From positions 620,001-684,000 of the forward strand of contig NZ_JARXVE010000003.1 in NCBI RefSeq assembly GCF_029893345.1: a DNA stretch of 64,000 bases. Reading direction: 5' to 3'. Under the pieces are notes generated by a model. It saw only the letters and a program-made list of their open reading frames with translations. It did not search any database and was not told the origin of the DNA. Numbering within the stretch: position 1 is the first letter of the stretch; each line of letters starts with the position of its first letter. Origin of the DNA: Mycolicibacterium frederiksbergense. Its GTDB lineage: Bacteria > Actinomycetota > Actinomycetes > Mycobacteriales > Mycobacteriaceae. This document shows, in pieces, positions 16,511 to 23,981 of the stretch. Both the position numbers and the translations under genes were made by a program.

Positions 16511-17743
16511 ACCGTGGAATCGCCGACCGCGCACGCAAGCCCGTGGACACCGCGCGTGGCTACGCAGCTCGCGGTGCTCGCGGCGGCGGCGTTCTGCTAC
16601 GTCACCGCGGAGATGCTCCCGGTCGGCGCGCTGCCGGCGATCGCCACCGACCTGCGGGTCAGCGAGGGGCTGGTGGCCACCTTGATGGCCGGCTACGCCC
16701 TGGTCGCCGCACTCACCACGCTCGGGTTGGTGCGGCTGACGGCGCGCTGGCCGCGCCGCCGAACGCTGGTCGCTACATTGGTGTGTCTGACTGTCTCCCA
16801 AGCGATTTCGGCGTTGGCTCCGAACTTCGCGGTGCTGGCCGGGGGACGAGTGCTGTGCGCGCTGGCGCACGGACTGATGTGGTCGGTGATCGCGCCGATC
16901 GGCGCCCGGCTGGTCCCGGCCAGCCACGCCGGACGGGCCACCGCCGCCATCTACGCCGGCACCGGTCTGGCCCTAGTGGTGGGCAACCCGCTGACCGCGG
17001 CGCTCAGCGAGCTGTGCGGCTGGCGGCCGGCCACCGCGGCGATCGGTGCCGCCGCCGCGGTGGTGACCCTGGCCGCATGGACGACGCTGCCGCCGCTGCC
17101 CGCGATCTCGCCGGTGCCCGGGGCCGCCGCGGTGCCGCGCAGGCATCGACGAAACCGCCGGTTGCTCACCCTGTCGGTGCTGACCCTGATCGGCGTGACC
17201 GGGCATTTCACCGCCTACACCTTCATCGTCGTGATCATTCGCGATGTGGTGGGGATACCCGGACCGCACCTGGCCTGGGTGCTGGCCGGTTACGGGATAG
17301 CCGGTCTGGTCGCGATGGCCTTGCTGGCCCGGCCCCTGGACCTGTGGCCCAAGGCGTCGGTGCTCGGCTGTCTCGGCGTGCTGGCCGCCGCGCTGCTGAC
17401 CCTGTCCGGGCTGGCCGTCGAGCACCGGGCGGGCCTGGCGACGGTGCTGCTGGGCGTGGTGGCGGTGGTGCTCTGGGGCGCGGCGTCCACGGCGTTGCCA
17501 CCGATGCTGCAGGCCTCGGCGATGCGTACCGCTCCCGATGACCCCGACGGCGCCTCCGGCCGGTATGTCGCCGCCTTCCAGATCGGCATCATGGGAGGTG
17601 CGCTGGTCGGCGGCGGTATTTATGACCACGGCGGCCCGGTTGCGACCGTGGGTGCCGCGGCGGCCCTGATCATCGTCGCGATGAGCGGTGTCGCGCTGTC
17701 CCGGGGTGTGTTTGCCGTTTCCTGCGACACCAGTGACGCGTAA
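16508..17743 (+). CDS. major facilitator superfamily exporter (Rv0191-like)
   Basis: The 411-residue protein has about twelve membrane segments and belongs to the drug-proton antiporter branch of the MFS (AraJ/arabinose efflux type). The first helix is followed by EMLPVGALPAIATDLRVSE, a characteristic of this branch, and the cytoplasmic loop by TARWPRRRTLVATLV. It corresponds in position to Rv0191 of M. tuberculosis. The start at 16508 begins the MTVESPTAHASP segment; the upstream in-frame extension lacks family resemblance. The exported compound is unknown. Confidence 0.9.
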   Translation: MTVESPTAHASPWTPRVATQLAVLAAAAFCYVTAEMLPVGALPAIATDLRVSEGLVATLMAGYALVAALTTLGLVRLTARWPRRRTLVATLVCLTVSQAISALAPNFAVLAGGRVLCALAHGLMWSVIAPIGARLVPASHAGRATAAIYAGTGLALVVGNPLTAALSELCGWRPATAAIGAAAAVVTLAAWTTLPPLPAISPVPGAAAVPRRHRRNRRLLTLSVLTLIGVTGHFTAYTFIVVIIRDVVGIPGPHLAWVLAGYGIAGLVAMALLARPLDLWPKASVLGCLGVLAAALLTLSGLAVEHRAGLATVLLGVVAVVLWGAASTALPPMLQASAMRTAPDDPDGASGRYVAAFQIGIMGGALVGGGIYDHGGPVATVGAAAALIIVAMSGVALSRGVFAVSCDTSDA

Positions 17744-17885
17744 CGCCCCAGCGCCGGGCGGCGATAAACACCGCAGTTCAGCGCCGCGGAATCGATGGGT
17801 GCTGGGGGGCGACGGCGTTTCACGGCAGTAGCTGGTCACGGCGTTGTGCCACACTGGACCGAGTTGTGCTGTCTGGAGGTTACTT

Positions 17886-18908
17886 ATGCCGAAATCGGCA
17901 ACACACCGACTGATCACCGCTTTTATGGCCGCGGGACTGGTCGGTGGACTGGTGCTCAGCCCGTCCGCGTACGCAGACCCGGAGGTGCCGCCGGCACCCG
18001 CCGACCCCGCTGCGCCGGGGCTCCCGCCGGATCCGTTCGCCAACCCGGCGCTCGCTGACCCGCCGGCGCCGGCCGCCGCTGTCCCCGGGTCTCCCACGAC
18101 GCCGGGGCCGTCGGTGATCACCAACTACGGCTCCCCGACCGTCCCGTTCACAGAGGGCAACGCGCCCGGGCAGAACTCCACGCCGTTCACCGGGGAAGCG
18201 CCGTTCCTGCCGCCGTCGTTCAACCCGGTCAACGGGTCGATGGTGGGCGTCGCCAAGCCCATCTACATCAACTTCCAGCGACCGATCGCCGACCGGCAGA
18301 TGGCTCAGGACGCCATCCGGATCACCTCGAACCCGCCGGTGGCGGGCCGGTTCTACTGGGTCACCGACACCCAGTTGCGGTGGCGGCCGCAGGATTTCTG
18401 GCCGTCCAACACCGTGGTGAACATCGACGCGGCGGGCACCAAGTCGAGCTTCCGGGTGGGTGACTACCTGGTGGCCACGATCGACGACAAGACCAAGCAG
18501 ATGGAGGTCATGCGAAACGGGAAGCTGGAGAAGACCTTCCCGGTGTCGATGGGCAAGCCCGACGGCAAGCATGAGACCAAGAACGGCACGTACTACGTGT
18601 TGGAGAAGTTCGCCGACATCATCATGGACTCGTCCACCTACGGGGTACCGGTGGATTCCAAGGAGGGCTACAAGCTCAAGGTGCAGGACGCCGTCCGCAT
18701 CGACAACAGCGGCATCTTCGTGCACAGCGCACCGTGGTCGGTGGCTGACCAGGGCAAGCGCAATGTCAGCCACGGCTGCATCAACCTCAGCCCGGACAAT
18801 GCCCAGTGGTTCTACGACAACTTCGGCAGCGGCGATCCGGTCGTGGTCAAGAACTCCGTTGGTCTGTACAACGCGCCCGACGGTGCGTCCGACTGGCAGA
18901 TGTTCTAG
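17886..18908 (+). CDS. L,D-transpeptidase (Rv0192/LdtMt4-like)
   Basis: The 340-residue exported enzyme makes 3-3 cross-links in peptidoglycan. Residues 1-31 form a signal peptide ([19 protein letters not shown] then AYA). A proline-rich linker of about 65 residues follows, then an Ig-like domain and a YkuD catalytic domain with [14 protein letters not shown] and SHGCINLS, whose cysteine is residue 298. The GGAGG ribosome site 7-8 nt upstream supports the ATG at 17886. Gene order matches M. tuberculosis Rv0191-Rv0192. A 21-bp terminator stem follows directly. Confidence 0.94.
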   Translation: MPKSATHRLITAFMAAGLVGGLVLSPSAYADPEVPPAPADPAAPGLPPDPFANPALADPPAPAAAVPGSPTTPGPSVITNYGSPTVPFTEGNAPGQNSTPFTGEAPFLPPSFNPVNGSMVGVAKPIYINFQRPIADRQMAQDAIRITSNPPVAGRFYWVTDTQLRWRPQDFWPSNTVVNIDAAGTKSSFRVGDYLVATIDDKTKQMEVMRNGKLEKTFPVSMGKPDGKHETKNGTYYVLEKFADIIMDSSTYGVPVDSKEGYKLKVQDAVRIDNSGIFVHSAPWSVADQGKRNVSHGCINLSPDNAQWFYDNFGSGDPVVVKNSVGLYNAPDGASDWQMF

Positions 18909-18916
18909 CCGAACGT

Positions 18917-18963
18917 CGATACAACAAAACCCCTGCCGCGTTGGCAGGGGTTTTGTTGTATCG
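18917..18963. terminator. strong bidirectional terminator
   Basis: A perfect 21-bp stem runs from CGATACAACAAAACCCC to its complement with the 5-nt loop GCGTT. It has A-rich and T-rich flanks inside the stem (ACAACAAAAC / GTTTTGTTGT), so it works as an intrinsic terminator on both strands. It sits between the L,D-transpeptidase gene and the convergent DUF4240 gene. Confidence 0.92.
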
Positions 18964-18966
18964 GGG

Positions 18967-19371
18967 CTAGATCAGGTCCAGCGGCTCCCCGAACCGCTGA
19001 AAGTAGACCTCGTATGCGAGCCCACCAAGGTTGGCTGGATCACCGACGTCGACGTGTGACGGCATCCGGCTTGGCTCCGCGAGGACCGCTTCATATCTCA
19101 CCCGCCCTTGGCTGACTACCCAGTATGCTGCGTCTTCCAGGCCATCTTCAGACTCGTCGGGCCCGAGATTGGACCGATATGGCTCGTCTTGGAGCTCGGC
19201 GGCGAAGTCCAAGAATAGATCTTGGAACTTGTAGACGGCGCCCTTCGGTAGTCGTCCAAGAATTTCACGAAGGTGATCGCGGCTCTGCGAGGCCTCCGCT
19301 ATGACGTCCCAGAACCAGTCGACGTCCGGACCCTCGTCGTGACGAACATCGTCAACCAATGCCGCTCCCAA
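18967..19371 (-). CDS. DUF4240 domain protein
   Basis: The 134-residue acidic protein contains VDWFWDVIAEA near residue 17, FQDLFLDFAAEL, and AAYWVVSQGRVRYEAVL with ANLGGLAYEVYFQRFG at the end, the pattern of the DUF4240 family common in actinobacteria. No function is known for this family. It has no signal peptide. In M. tuberculosis this position between Rv0192 and zmp1 is filled by other genes, so this is a local insertion or replacement. Confidence 0.7.
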   Translation of the reverse strand: MGAALVDDVRHDEGPDVDWFWDVIAEASQSRDHLREILGRLPKGAVYKFQDLFLDFAAELQDEPYRSNLGPDESEDGLEDAAYWVVSQGRVRYEAVLAEPSRMPSHVDVGDPANLGGLAYEVYFQRFGEPLDLI

Positions 19372-19398
19372 TCTTCCAGACGAACAGGCCTACCGGCC

Positions 19399-21387
19399 CT
19401 AGTTCCAGATCCGTACCCGCTGGGCCGGTTCCAGGTACAGCTCGTCGGAATCGGCCACCTCGAACGCCTCGTAGAACGAGTCGATGTTGCGGATCACGCC
19501 GTTGCAGCGGAACTCCGGCGGCGAGTGCGGATCCACCGCCAGCCGCCGGATCGCCTCGGCGTCACGGGATTTGGTCCGCCACACCTGCGCCCAGCCGTAG
19601 AAAACCCGCTGCACACCGGTCAGCCCGTCGATCACCGGCGCCTCCTGGCCCTTCAGCGAAAGCTGGTAGGCCAGCAGGGCGATGGACAGCCCGCCCAGAT
19701 CGCCGATGTTTTCCCCGACCGTGAACGCGCCGTTCACATGGTGGGAGGCATCCAGTGCGCGCGGGCTGAACTGCTCGTACTGGTCGATCAAAGCCTTTGT
19801 GCGAACTCCGAATTCGGCACGGTCGGCATCGGTCCACCAGTCCACCAGATTGCCGTCGCCGTCGTACTTGGCGCCCTGATCGTCGAAACCGTGGCCGATC
19901 TCGTGCCCGATCACCGCGCCGATACCGCCGTAGTTGGCCGCGTCGTCGGCCTCGGCGTCGAAGAACGGGGGTTGCAGAATCGCTGCGGGAAAGACGATTT
20001 CGTTCATCCCCGGGTTGTAGTAGGCGTTGACCGTCTGCGGCGTCATGAACCACTCGTCGCGGTCCACCGGGCCACCCAGCTTGGCCAACTCTCGGTCGGA
20101 GTTCACCACGTGGCCACGGCGGTAGTTGCTGTACAGGTCGTCGCGTTCGACCACCAGCGCCGAATAGTCCCGCCAGCGGGCCGGATAGCCGATCTTGGGG
20201 GTGAACTTGTCCAGCTTGATCTGCGCCTTGGCCCTGGTCTCCGGCGTCATCCAGTCCAGGTCGTTGATGCTGACCCGGTACGCCTCGCGCAGATTGGCCA
20301 CCAGCTCGTCCATCCGGGCCTTGGCCTCGGGCGGAAAGTGCCGCTGCACATACAGTTTGCCCAGGGCGTCGCCCATCAGGCCTTCCACCAGCGAGACCCC
20401 GCGCTTCCAGCGGTCACGGTTCTGCTCGGTGCCGCTCAAGGTACGACCGTAGAAGTCGAAGTTCTCGGCCACCAGCTCCTCGGTCAGCAGCCCGGCGCGC
20501 GAATGGATGACGCGCCAGCGGGTCCAGGCCTTCCAGTCCTCCAGGTCCTCGCTCGCCCACAGCGCGGCGAACGCCGTCAGGTAATCGGGCTGACGCAGCA
20601 CCAGCTCGGACACCGTCTCGGGGGTGGTGCCCAGCGCGCCCACCCAGCTGGTCCAGTCGAATCCGGGGGCATCGCCGGACAGCTCGGTGAACGTGCGCAG
20701 GTTGTAGGTCAGGTCGGCGTCGCGGCGCTTGACCACATCCCAGTGCGCGGCGGCCAGCTTGGATTCCAGCGCCACGATGCGTGCCGCCGTCTCACTCTGG
20801 GTGGCCGCCGTATCCGCCCCATAGACAAGCGTGAACATCCGGGCGATGTGGCTCGGGTAGGCGGCCAGGATCTCGGCGTGCTGCTCGTCGCGGTAGTAGG
20901 ACTCGTCGGGCAGCCCGATTCCGGACTGGCTCATGTGCAGCAGGTAGCGCGTCGAATTCTTGGAATCGGTGTCCACGTACACACCGGCGCCGCCGGACAC
21001 CCCGGTGCGCTCCAGCCCGCCCAGCACGGCGGCCAGTGCGTCGCTGTCGGCAGCGCCGTCGATCTGGGCGAGCTCTGCCAGCAGCGGCGACAGGCCACGC
21101 GTGGCGATGGTCGGCTCGTCCATGAAGCTGGCGTACAGGTCACCGATGCGCTGCTCGTCCGTTCCCGAGGCCGCGCCTGAAGCACTTGCCTCGGTGATCA
21201 GATCGCGGATCTGTTCCTCGGCGCGGTCGTGCAGCAGCCGGAAGGCGCCGTCGGTGGCGCGGTCGGCCGGAATCTCGTAATCGGTCAGCCAGCGGCCGTT
21301 GACGTGGCCGAACAGATCGTCTTGGGGGCGGGCCTGCGGGTCGACATGGTTCAGGTCGATGCCCGACTTGATTGCTTCTACCGTCAC
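19399..21387 (-). CDS. zmp1: M13-family zinc metallopeptidase (Zmp1)
   Basis: The 662-residue protein is a neprilysin-like peptidase. The zinc site is HEIGHGFDDQGAKYD with the third ligand glutamate in ENIGDLGGL; the substrate-binding NAYYNP lies upstream and the protein ends in the conserved RVRIW. The length is close to that of Rv0198c (663 residues). In M. tuberculosis Zmp1 is linked to interference with phagosome maturation; a role in a saprophyte is not known. No classical signal peptide is seen. It is divergent from the Rv0199-like gene. Confidence 0.95.
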   Translation of the reverse strand: MTVEAIKSGIDLNHVDPQARPQDDLFGHVNGRWLTDYEIPADRATDGAFRLLHDRAEEQIRDLITEASASGAASGTDEQRIGDLYASFMDEPTIATRGLSPLLAELAQIDGAADSDALAAVLGGLERTGVSGGAGVYVDTDSKNSTRYLLHMSQSGIGLPDESYYRDEQHAEILAAYPSHIARMFTLVYGADTAATQSETAARIVALESKLAAAHWDVVKRRDADLTYNLRTFTELSGDAPGFDWTSWVGALGTTPETVSELVLRQPDYLTAFAALWASEDLEDWKAWTRWRVIHSRAGLLTEELVAENFDFYGRTLSGTEQNRDRWKRGVSLVEGLMGDALGKLYVQRHFPPEAKARMDELVANLREAYRVSINDLDWMTPETRAKAQIKLDKFTPKIGYPARWRDYSALVVERDDLYSNYRRGHVVNSDRELAKLGGPVDRDEWFMTPQTVNAYYNPGMNEIVFPAAILQPPFFDAEADDAANYGGIGAVIGHEIGHGFDDQGAKYDGDGNLVDWWTDADRAEFGVRTKALIDQYEQFSPRALDASHHVNGAFTVGENIGDLGGLSIALLAYQLSLKGQEAPVIDGLTGVQRVFYGWAQVWRTKSRDAEAIRRLAVDPHSPPEFRCNGVIRNIDSFYEAFEVADSDELYLEPAQRVRIWN

Positions 21388-21439
21388 TCCGACATTCTTC
21401 CAGAAGGCCGCGGGTGCGCTGGGCCGGTTTGGCTGGCGG

Positions 21440-21445
21440 TAACCT
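21440..21445 (+). promoter_or_regulatory. candidate -10 box of the Rv0199-like gene
   Basis: TAACCT ends 7 nt before the ATG at 21453, and no ribosome site is visible in the short upstream stretch. This spacing fits leaderless initiation at or next to the start codon. Confidence 0.45.
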
Positions 21446-21452
21446 CACGGCC

Positions 21453-22052
21453 ATGCCCGAGGCGCCAAGCAAGGACAGCACCGACGACCACCCCGCCGGT
21501 CCCATCACCGGCTTCGGCTTCGCCTCGGCGGTCGCGGGTCTGATCGGGGTCGCCGCGCTGGTCCTGGCCGCGATGGTGTGGTCCGCGCACCGCGGCGAGG
21601 TCGAGGAGCGTGCCTATCAGGCCCGGGTGCTGCGCACCGCGGCCGACTGGACCAATGTCCTGATCAACATCAACTCCGACGGCGTCGAGGCCGGTATGCA
21701 GAAGCTGCGTGAGGGCACCGTCGGACAGCTCAACTCCGACTTCGACTCCGCCGTGCAGCCCTACCGCGACCTGGTGCAGCGGCTGCAGGCCCGGACGTCC
21801 GGCCAGATCGATTCGGTGGCCATCGAATCGCTCTACCATCCGCCACCAGGCCCGGACGGCCGCCCGGTGCCGGTGCCCAAGCCGGAACTCAGTGGAATGG
21901 TGTCGCGCACCGACACCGTGCTGGTGGTGGCCACCTCGGTCAGCGAGAACGCCGGCACCGACAAGCCGCAGACCGTGCGCTGGAACCTGCGAGTGGACGT
22001 CTCCGACGTCGACGGCACCCTGATGGTCTCCCGGCTGGAGCCGATCCGATGA
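21453..22052 (+). CDS. Mce-associated-type membrane protein (Rv0199-like)
   Basis: The 199-residue protein has one N-terminal membrane helix (FASAVAGLIGVAALVLAAMV, about residues 24-43) and an exported domain with RVLRTAADWTNVLININSDG, resembling Mce-associated proteins of the VirB8/NTF2-like fold. It corresponds to Rv0199 of M. tuberculosis. The start at 21453 begins MPEAPSKDS and has a candidate leaderless promoter. Its stop overlaps the next gene as ATGA, so the two are co-translated and may form one membrane complex. No enzymatic motif is present. Confidence 0.82.
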   Translation: MPEAPSKDSTDDHPAGPITGFGFASAVAGLIGVAALVLAAMVWSAHRGEVEERAYQARVLRTAADWTNVLININSDGVEAGMQKLREGTVGQLNSDFDSAVQPYRDLVQRLQARTSGQIDSVAIESLYHPPPGPDGRPVPVPKPELSGMVSRTDTVLVVATSVSENAGTDKPQTVRWNLRVDVSDVDGTLMVSRLEPIR

Positions 22053-22738
22053 GGAACCGGTTGCGGGTGCTGGCCTTCGACATCGCCGCCCCGCTCGCGG
22101 CGATCGCCGCGTTGGTGTACATCGGGGTTGCGCTGGCCTGGCCGCTGTGGTGGGTTTCGCTGTGCTCGGTGCTGTGCCTGCTGATCGTGCAGGGCGTGGT
22201 CGTCAACATCGTGCTGGCTCGCCGCGACGGCGTCACGCTGGGCACCGACGACGACGCCCCCGGGCTACGGCTCGCGGTGGCCGGTGTGGCCGCCGCCGCC
22301 CTGGTGGCCGCGGTGACGGTGGGCTACCTGCGGTGGACCGTGCCCGACCGCACCTTCAACAACGATCGTGACGAGGTGGTGCGGATCGCCAGCAGCGTCT
22401 CGGAGGCCACCGCGACCTTCAGTCCGCAGAGCCCGACCGCCTCCATCGACCGCGCTACCGCCATGATGTCGCCGGACCGGGCCGAGCAGTTCAAGAATGA
22501 ATTCGCCACTGTGGCAAAGGAATTGACTTCCAAGAACGTATCCGCCACGGCCGCGACCATCTCGGCCGGGCTGGAAGCGCTCGGCCCGCAGGTGGCCAGT
22601 GTGGCCGTGGTGTTGCGGGGCACTCAGAACGCGCCGGGCAAACCCACCGACAACGCGGTGCTGGCATTGCGGGTCGCGCTGAGCAAGACCGACGGCCGCT
22701 GGCTCGTCGACAATGTCACCCCGTTGCACGCGCGCTAA
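22049..22738 (+). CDS. membrane protein of Mce-associated type (Rv0200-like)
   Basis: The 229-residue protein has three hydrophobic segments in its first 110 residues, at about 10-32, 35-55 and 75-97. The exported remainder (DRTFNNDRDEVVRIASSVSE and onward) resembles the fold of the preceding gene product. The start overlaps that gene by 4 nt (ATGA). It corresponds to Rv0200. The pair probably acts together in the envelope; no biochemical function is known. Confidence 0.8.
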   Translation: MRNRLRVLAFDIAAPLAAIAALVYIGVALAWPLWWVSLCSVLCLLIVQGVVVNIVLARRDGVTLGTDDDAPGLRLAVAGVAAAALVAAVTVGYLRWTVPDRTFNNDRDEVVRIASSVSEATATFSPQSPTASIDRATAMMSPDRAEQFKNEFATVAKELTSKNVSATAATISAGLEALGPQVASVAVVLRGTQNAPGKPTDNAVLALRVALSKTDGRWLVDNVTPLHAR

Positions 22739-22744
22739 GCGCGC

Positions 22745-23152
22745 CTAGGCGAAGCGGGCGTACTCGACCTTCAAGCAGAGGTCCTGTACGACCGTGAGGC
22801 CGGCCGCGGCGCCGTCACGGGCCACCCGCTCGTGGCACAACCCCTGCTGCAGCCACAGCGTCTTGGCCCCGACCGCGATGGCGTCGGCCAGCACGTGCGG
22901 TAGCTCTTCGTGGCGGCGGAACACGTCGACCAGATCCGGTACCTCGGGGAGCGCAGCCAGGCTCGGGTAGACCGGGATGCCGTCGATCCCGGTGATCGTC
23001 GGGTTCACCAGATACAGCGTGTAATCGGTGGCTGCCTGCAAATACGTCCAGACCTCGTGGCTGGGCCGGGCCGGGTTGGCCGAGGCGCCGACGATGGCCA
23101 CCGAGCGGGTCTCGCGCAGGACGCGCTGCACCGTCGCAGCCGACTGGGACAT
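22745..23152 (-). CDS. CoA-binding domain protein (YccU-like)
   Basis: The 135-residue protein is a single Rossmann-type CoA-binding domain (CoA_binding_2). It contains SVAIVGASANPARPSHEVW, YLVNPTITGIDGIPVYPSLA, VDLVDVF-like DLVDVFRRHEELP and TLWLQQGLCHERVA, all family hallmarks. The start is at 23152; a longer open frame upstream is a shadow of the next gene. It lies 16 nt after the HTH-containing gene on the same strand and probably shares its transcript. The ligand and role are unknown. Confidence 0.88.
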   Translation of the reverse strand: MSQSAATVQRVLRETRSVAIVGASANPARPSHEVWTYLQAATDYTLYLVNPTITGIDGIPVYPSLAALPEVPDLVDVFRRHEELPHVLADAIAVGAKTLWLQQGLCHERVARDGAAAGLTVVQDLCLKVEYARFA

Positions 23153-23168
23153 CAGGAAAGACCCGGAA

Positions 23169-23981
23169 CTACTTCTCGGAACGCTGCGCGGAGAGCTTGG
23201 CGAACCGGTCCGAGAGCCGTTGCATACGCAGCAGCAGCGAAGCCGGCGGGCTGGTGGTGCCTTCCAGATAGGTGGCGAAGGCCTCGTTGGACACCCCGAT
23301 GCGCGAGGCGAACTCCGGCGCCTGAAGTTCGGAGCGGCGCAGCATGGCCTGCACCTGGCGGGCCACCTCGGCGCATTCGGTGGCCTCCAGGTGCTCACGG
23401 GTGCGCACCAGCACCTCCGACAGCGCCTTGGACACCCCGTATGGGCGGGCGGTCTGCAGCACTTCCTCGACCTGCCGGGCGGTCCGACCGTAGGGGTCGC
23501 GCTTGATCGCGGCGACGATGCGCTGCCAGACGGCCATATCGTCGGTCTCCAGCGCCGCGCGGATCGCGGCGGTCGGCCAGTACTCGACCGGCCGGTCGTC
23601 GTCGAACGCGGGCTGGCGTTGCTGCGGCGCCGGCCGCTGACGCGGCGGCTGCGGGCGCTGTGCCGATGTGGGTGGTACCAGCGGGGGCGGTGCCGGTGTG
23701 GGTGGTGCCGGTGTGGGCGGTGTCTGGGCGCGTTGCCCCTGGTCGCGCTGTGCTGGGGTGCGCTGGTTCTGGGTGCGTTGCGGCTGCGGGCGCTGGGCCG
23801 GCCCGGGTTGTGCCTGCGGGCGCTGCCCCTGCGCGCGTTGCGGCTGCGGCCCTTGCGAACGCTGGCCCGCCGCACGTCCCATCGACGGTTGACCAGGCGG
23901 AACCTCTTCGCGACGCGCAACCCGGTTAACCCGCGGATCTCGCGCATCTCGCGGTTCACGGACGTCGGGGGCCAACGTCAC
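23169..23981 (-). CDS. Rv0201c-like protein with Gln/Pro/Arg-rich region and C-terminal HTH-like domain
   Basis: Translation starts at GTG 23981, overlapping the mmpL11 stop as GTGA. The 270-residue product has a basic N-terminus, then about 95 residues of low complexity built from repeated QR, PQ and QP units (for example QPQRAQGQRPQAQ) and proline runs. The C-terminal 130 residues are ordered and end in ASRIGVSNEAFATYLEGTT, which resembles an XRE-type helix-turn-helix. M. tuberculosis Rv0201c corresponds to the ordered part and is shorter. A regulatory or scaffold role beside MmpL11 is possible; the low-complexity part suggests a disordered interaction arm. Confidence 0.72.
   Translation of the reverse strand: MTLAPDVREPRDARDPRVNRVARREEVPPGQPSMGRAAGQRSQGPQPQRAQGQRPQAQPGPAQRPQPQRTQNQRTPAQRDQGQRAQTPPTPAPPTPAPPPLVPPTSAQRPQPPRQRPAPQQRQPAFDDDRPVEYWPTAAIRAALETDDMAVWQRIVAAIKRDPYGRTARQVEEVLQTARPYGVSKALSEVLVRTREHLEATECAEVARQVQAMLRRSELQAPEFASRIGVSNEAFATYLEGTTSPPASLLLRMQRLSDRFAKLSAQRSEK

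Noticed and set aside
19273..21180. 635-codon plus-strand frame opposite zmp1
   Set aside because: It lies entirely over the metallopeptidase gene, whose zinc motifs are intact, and it has no recognisable domain.
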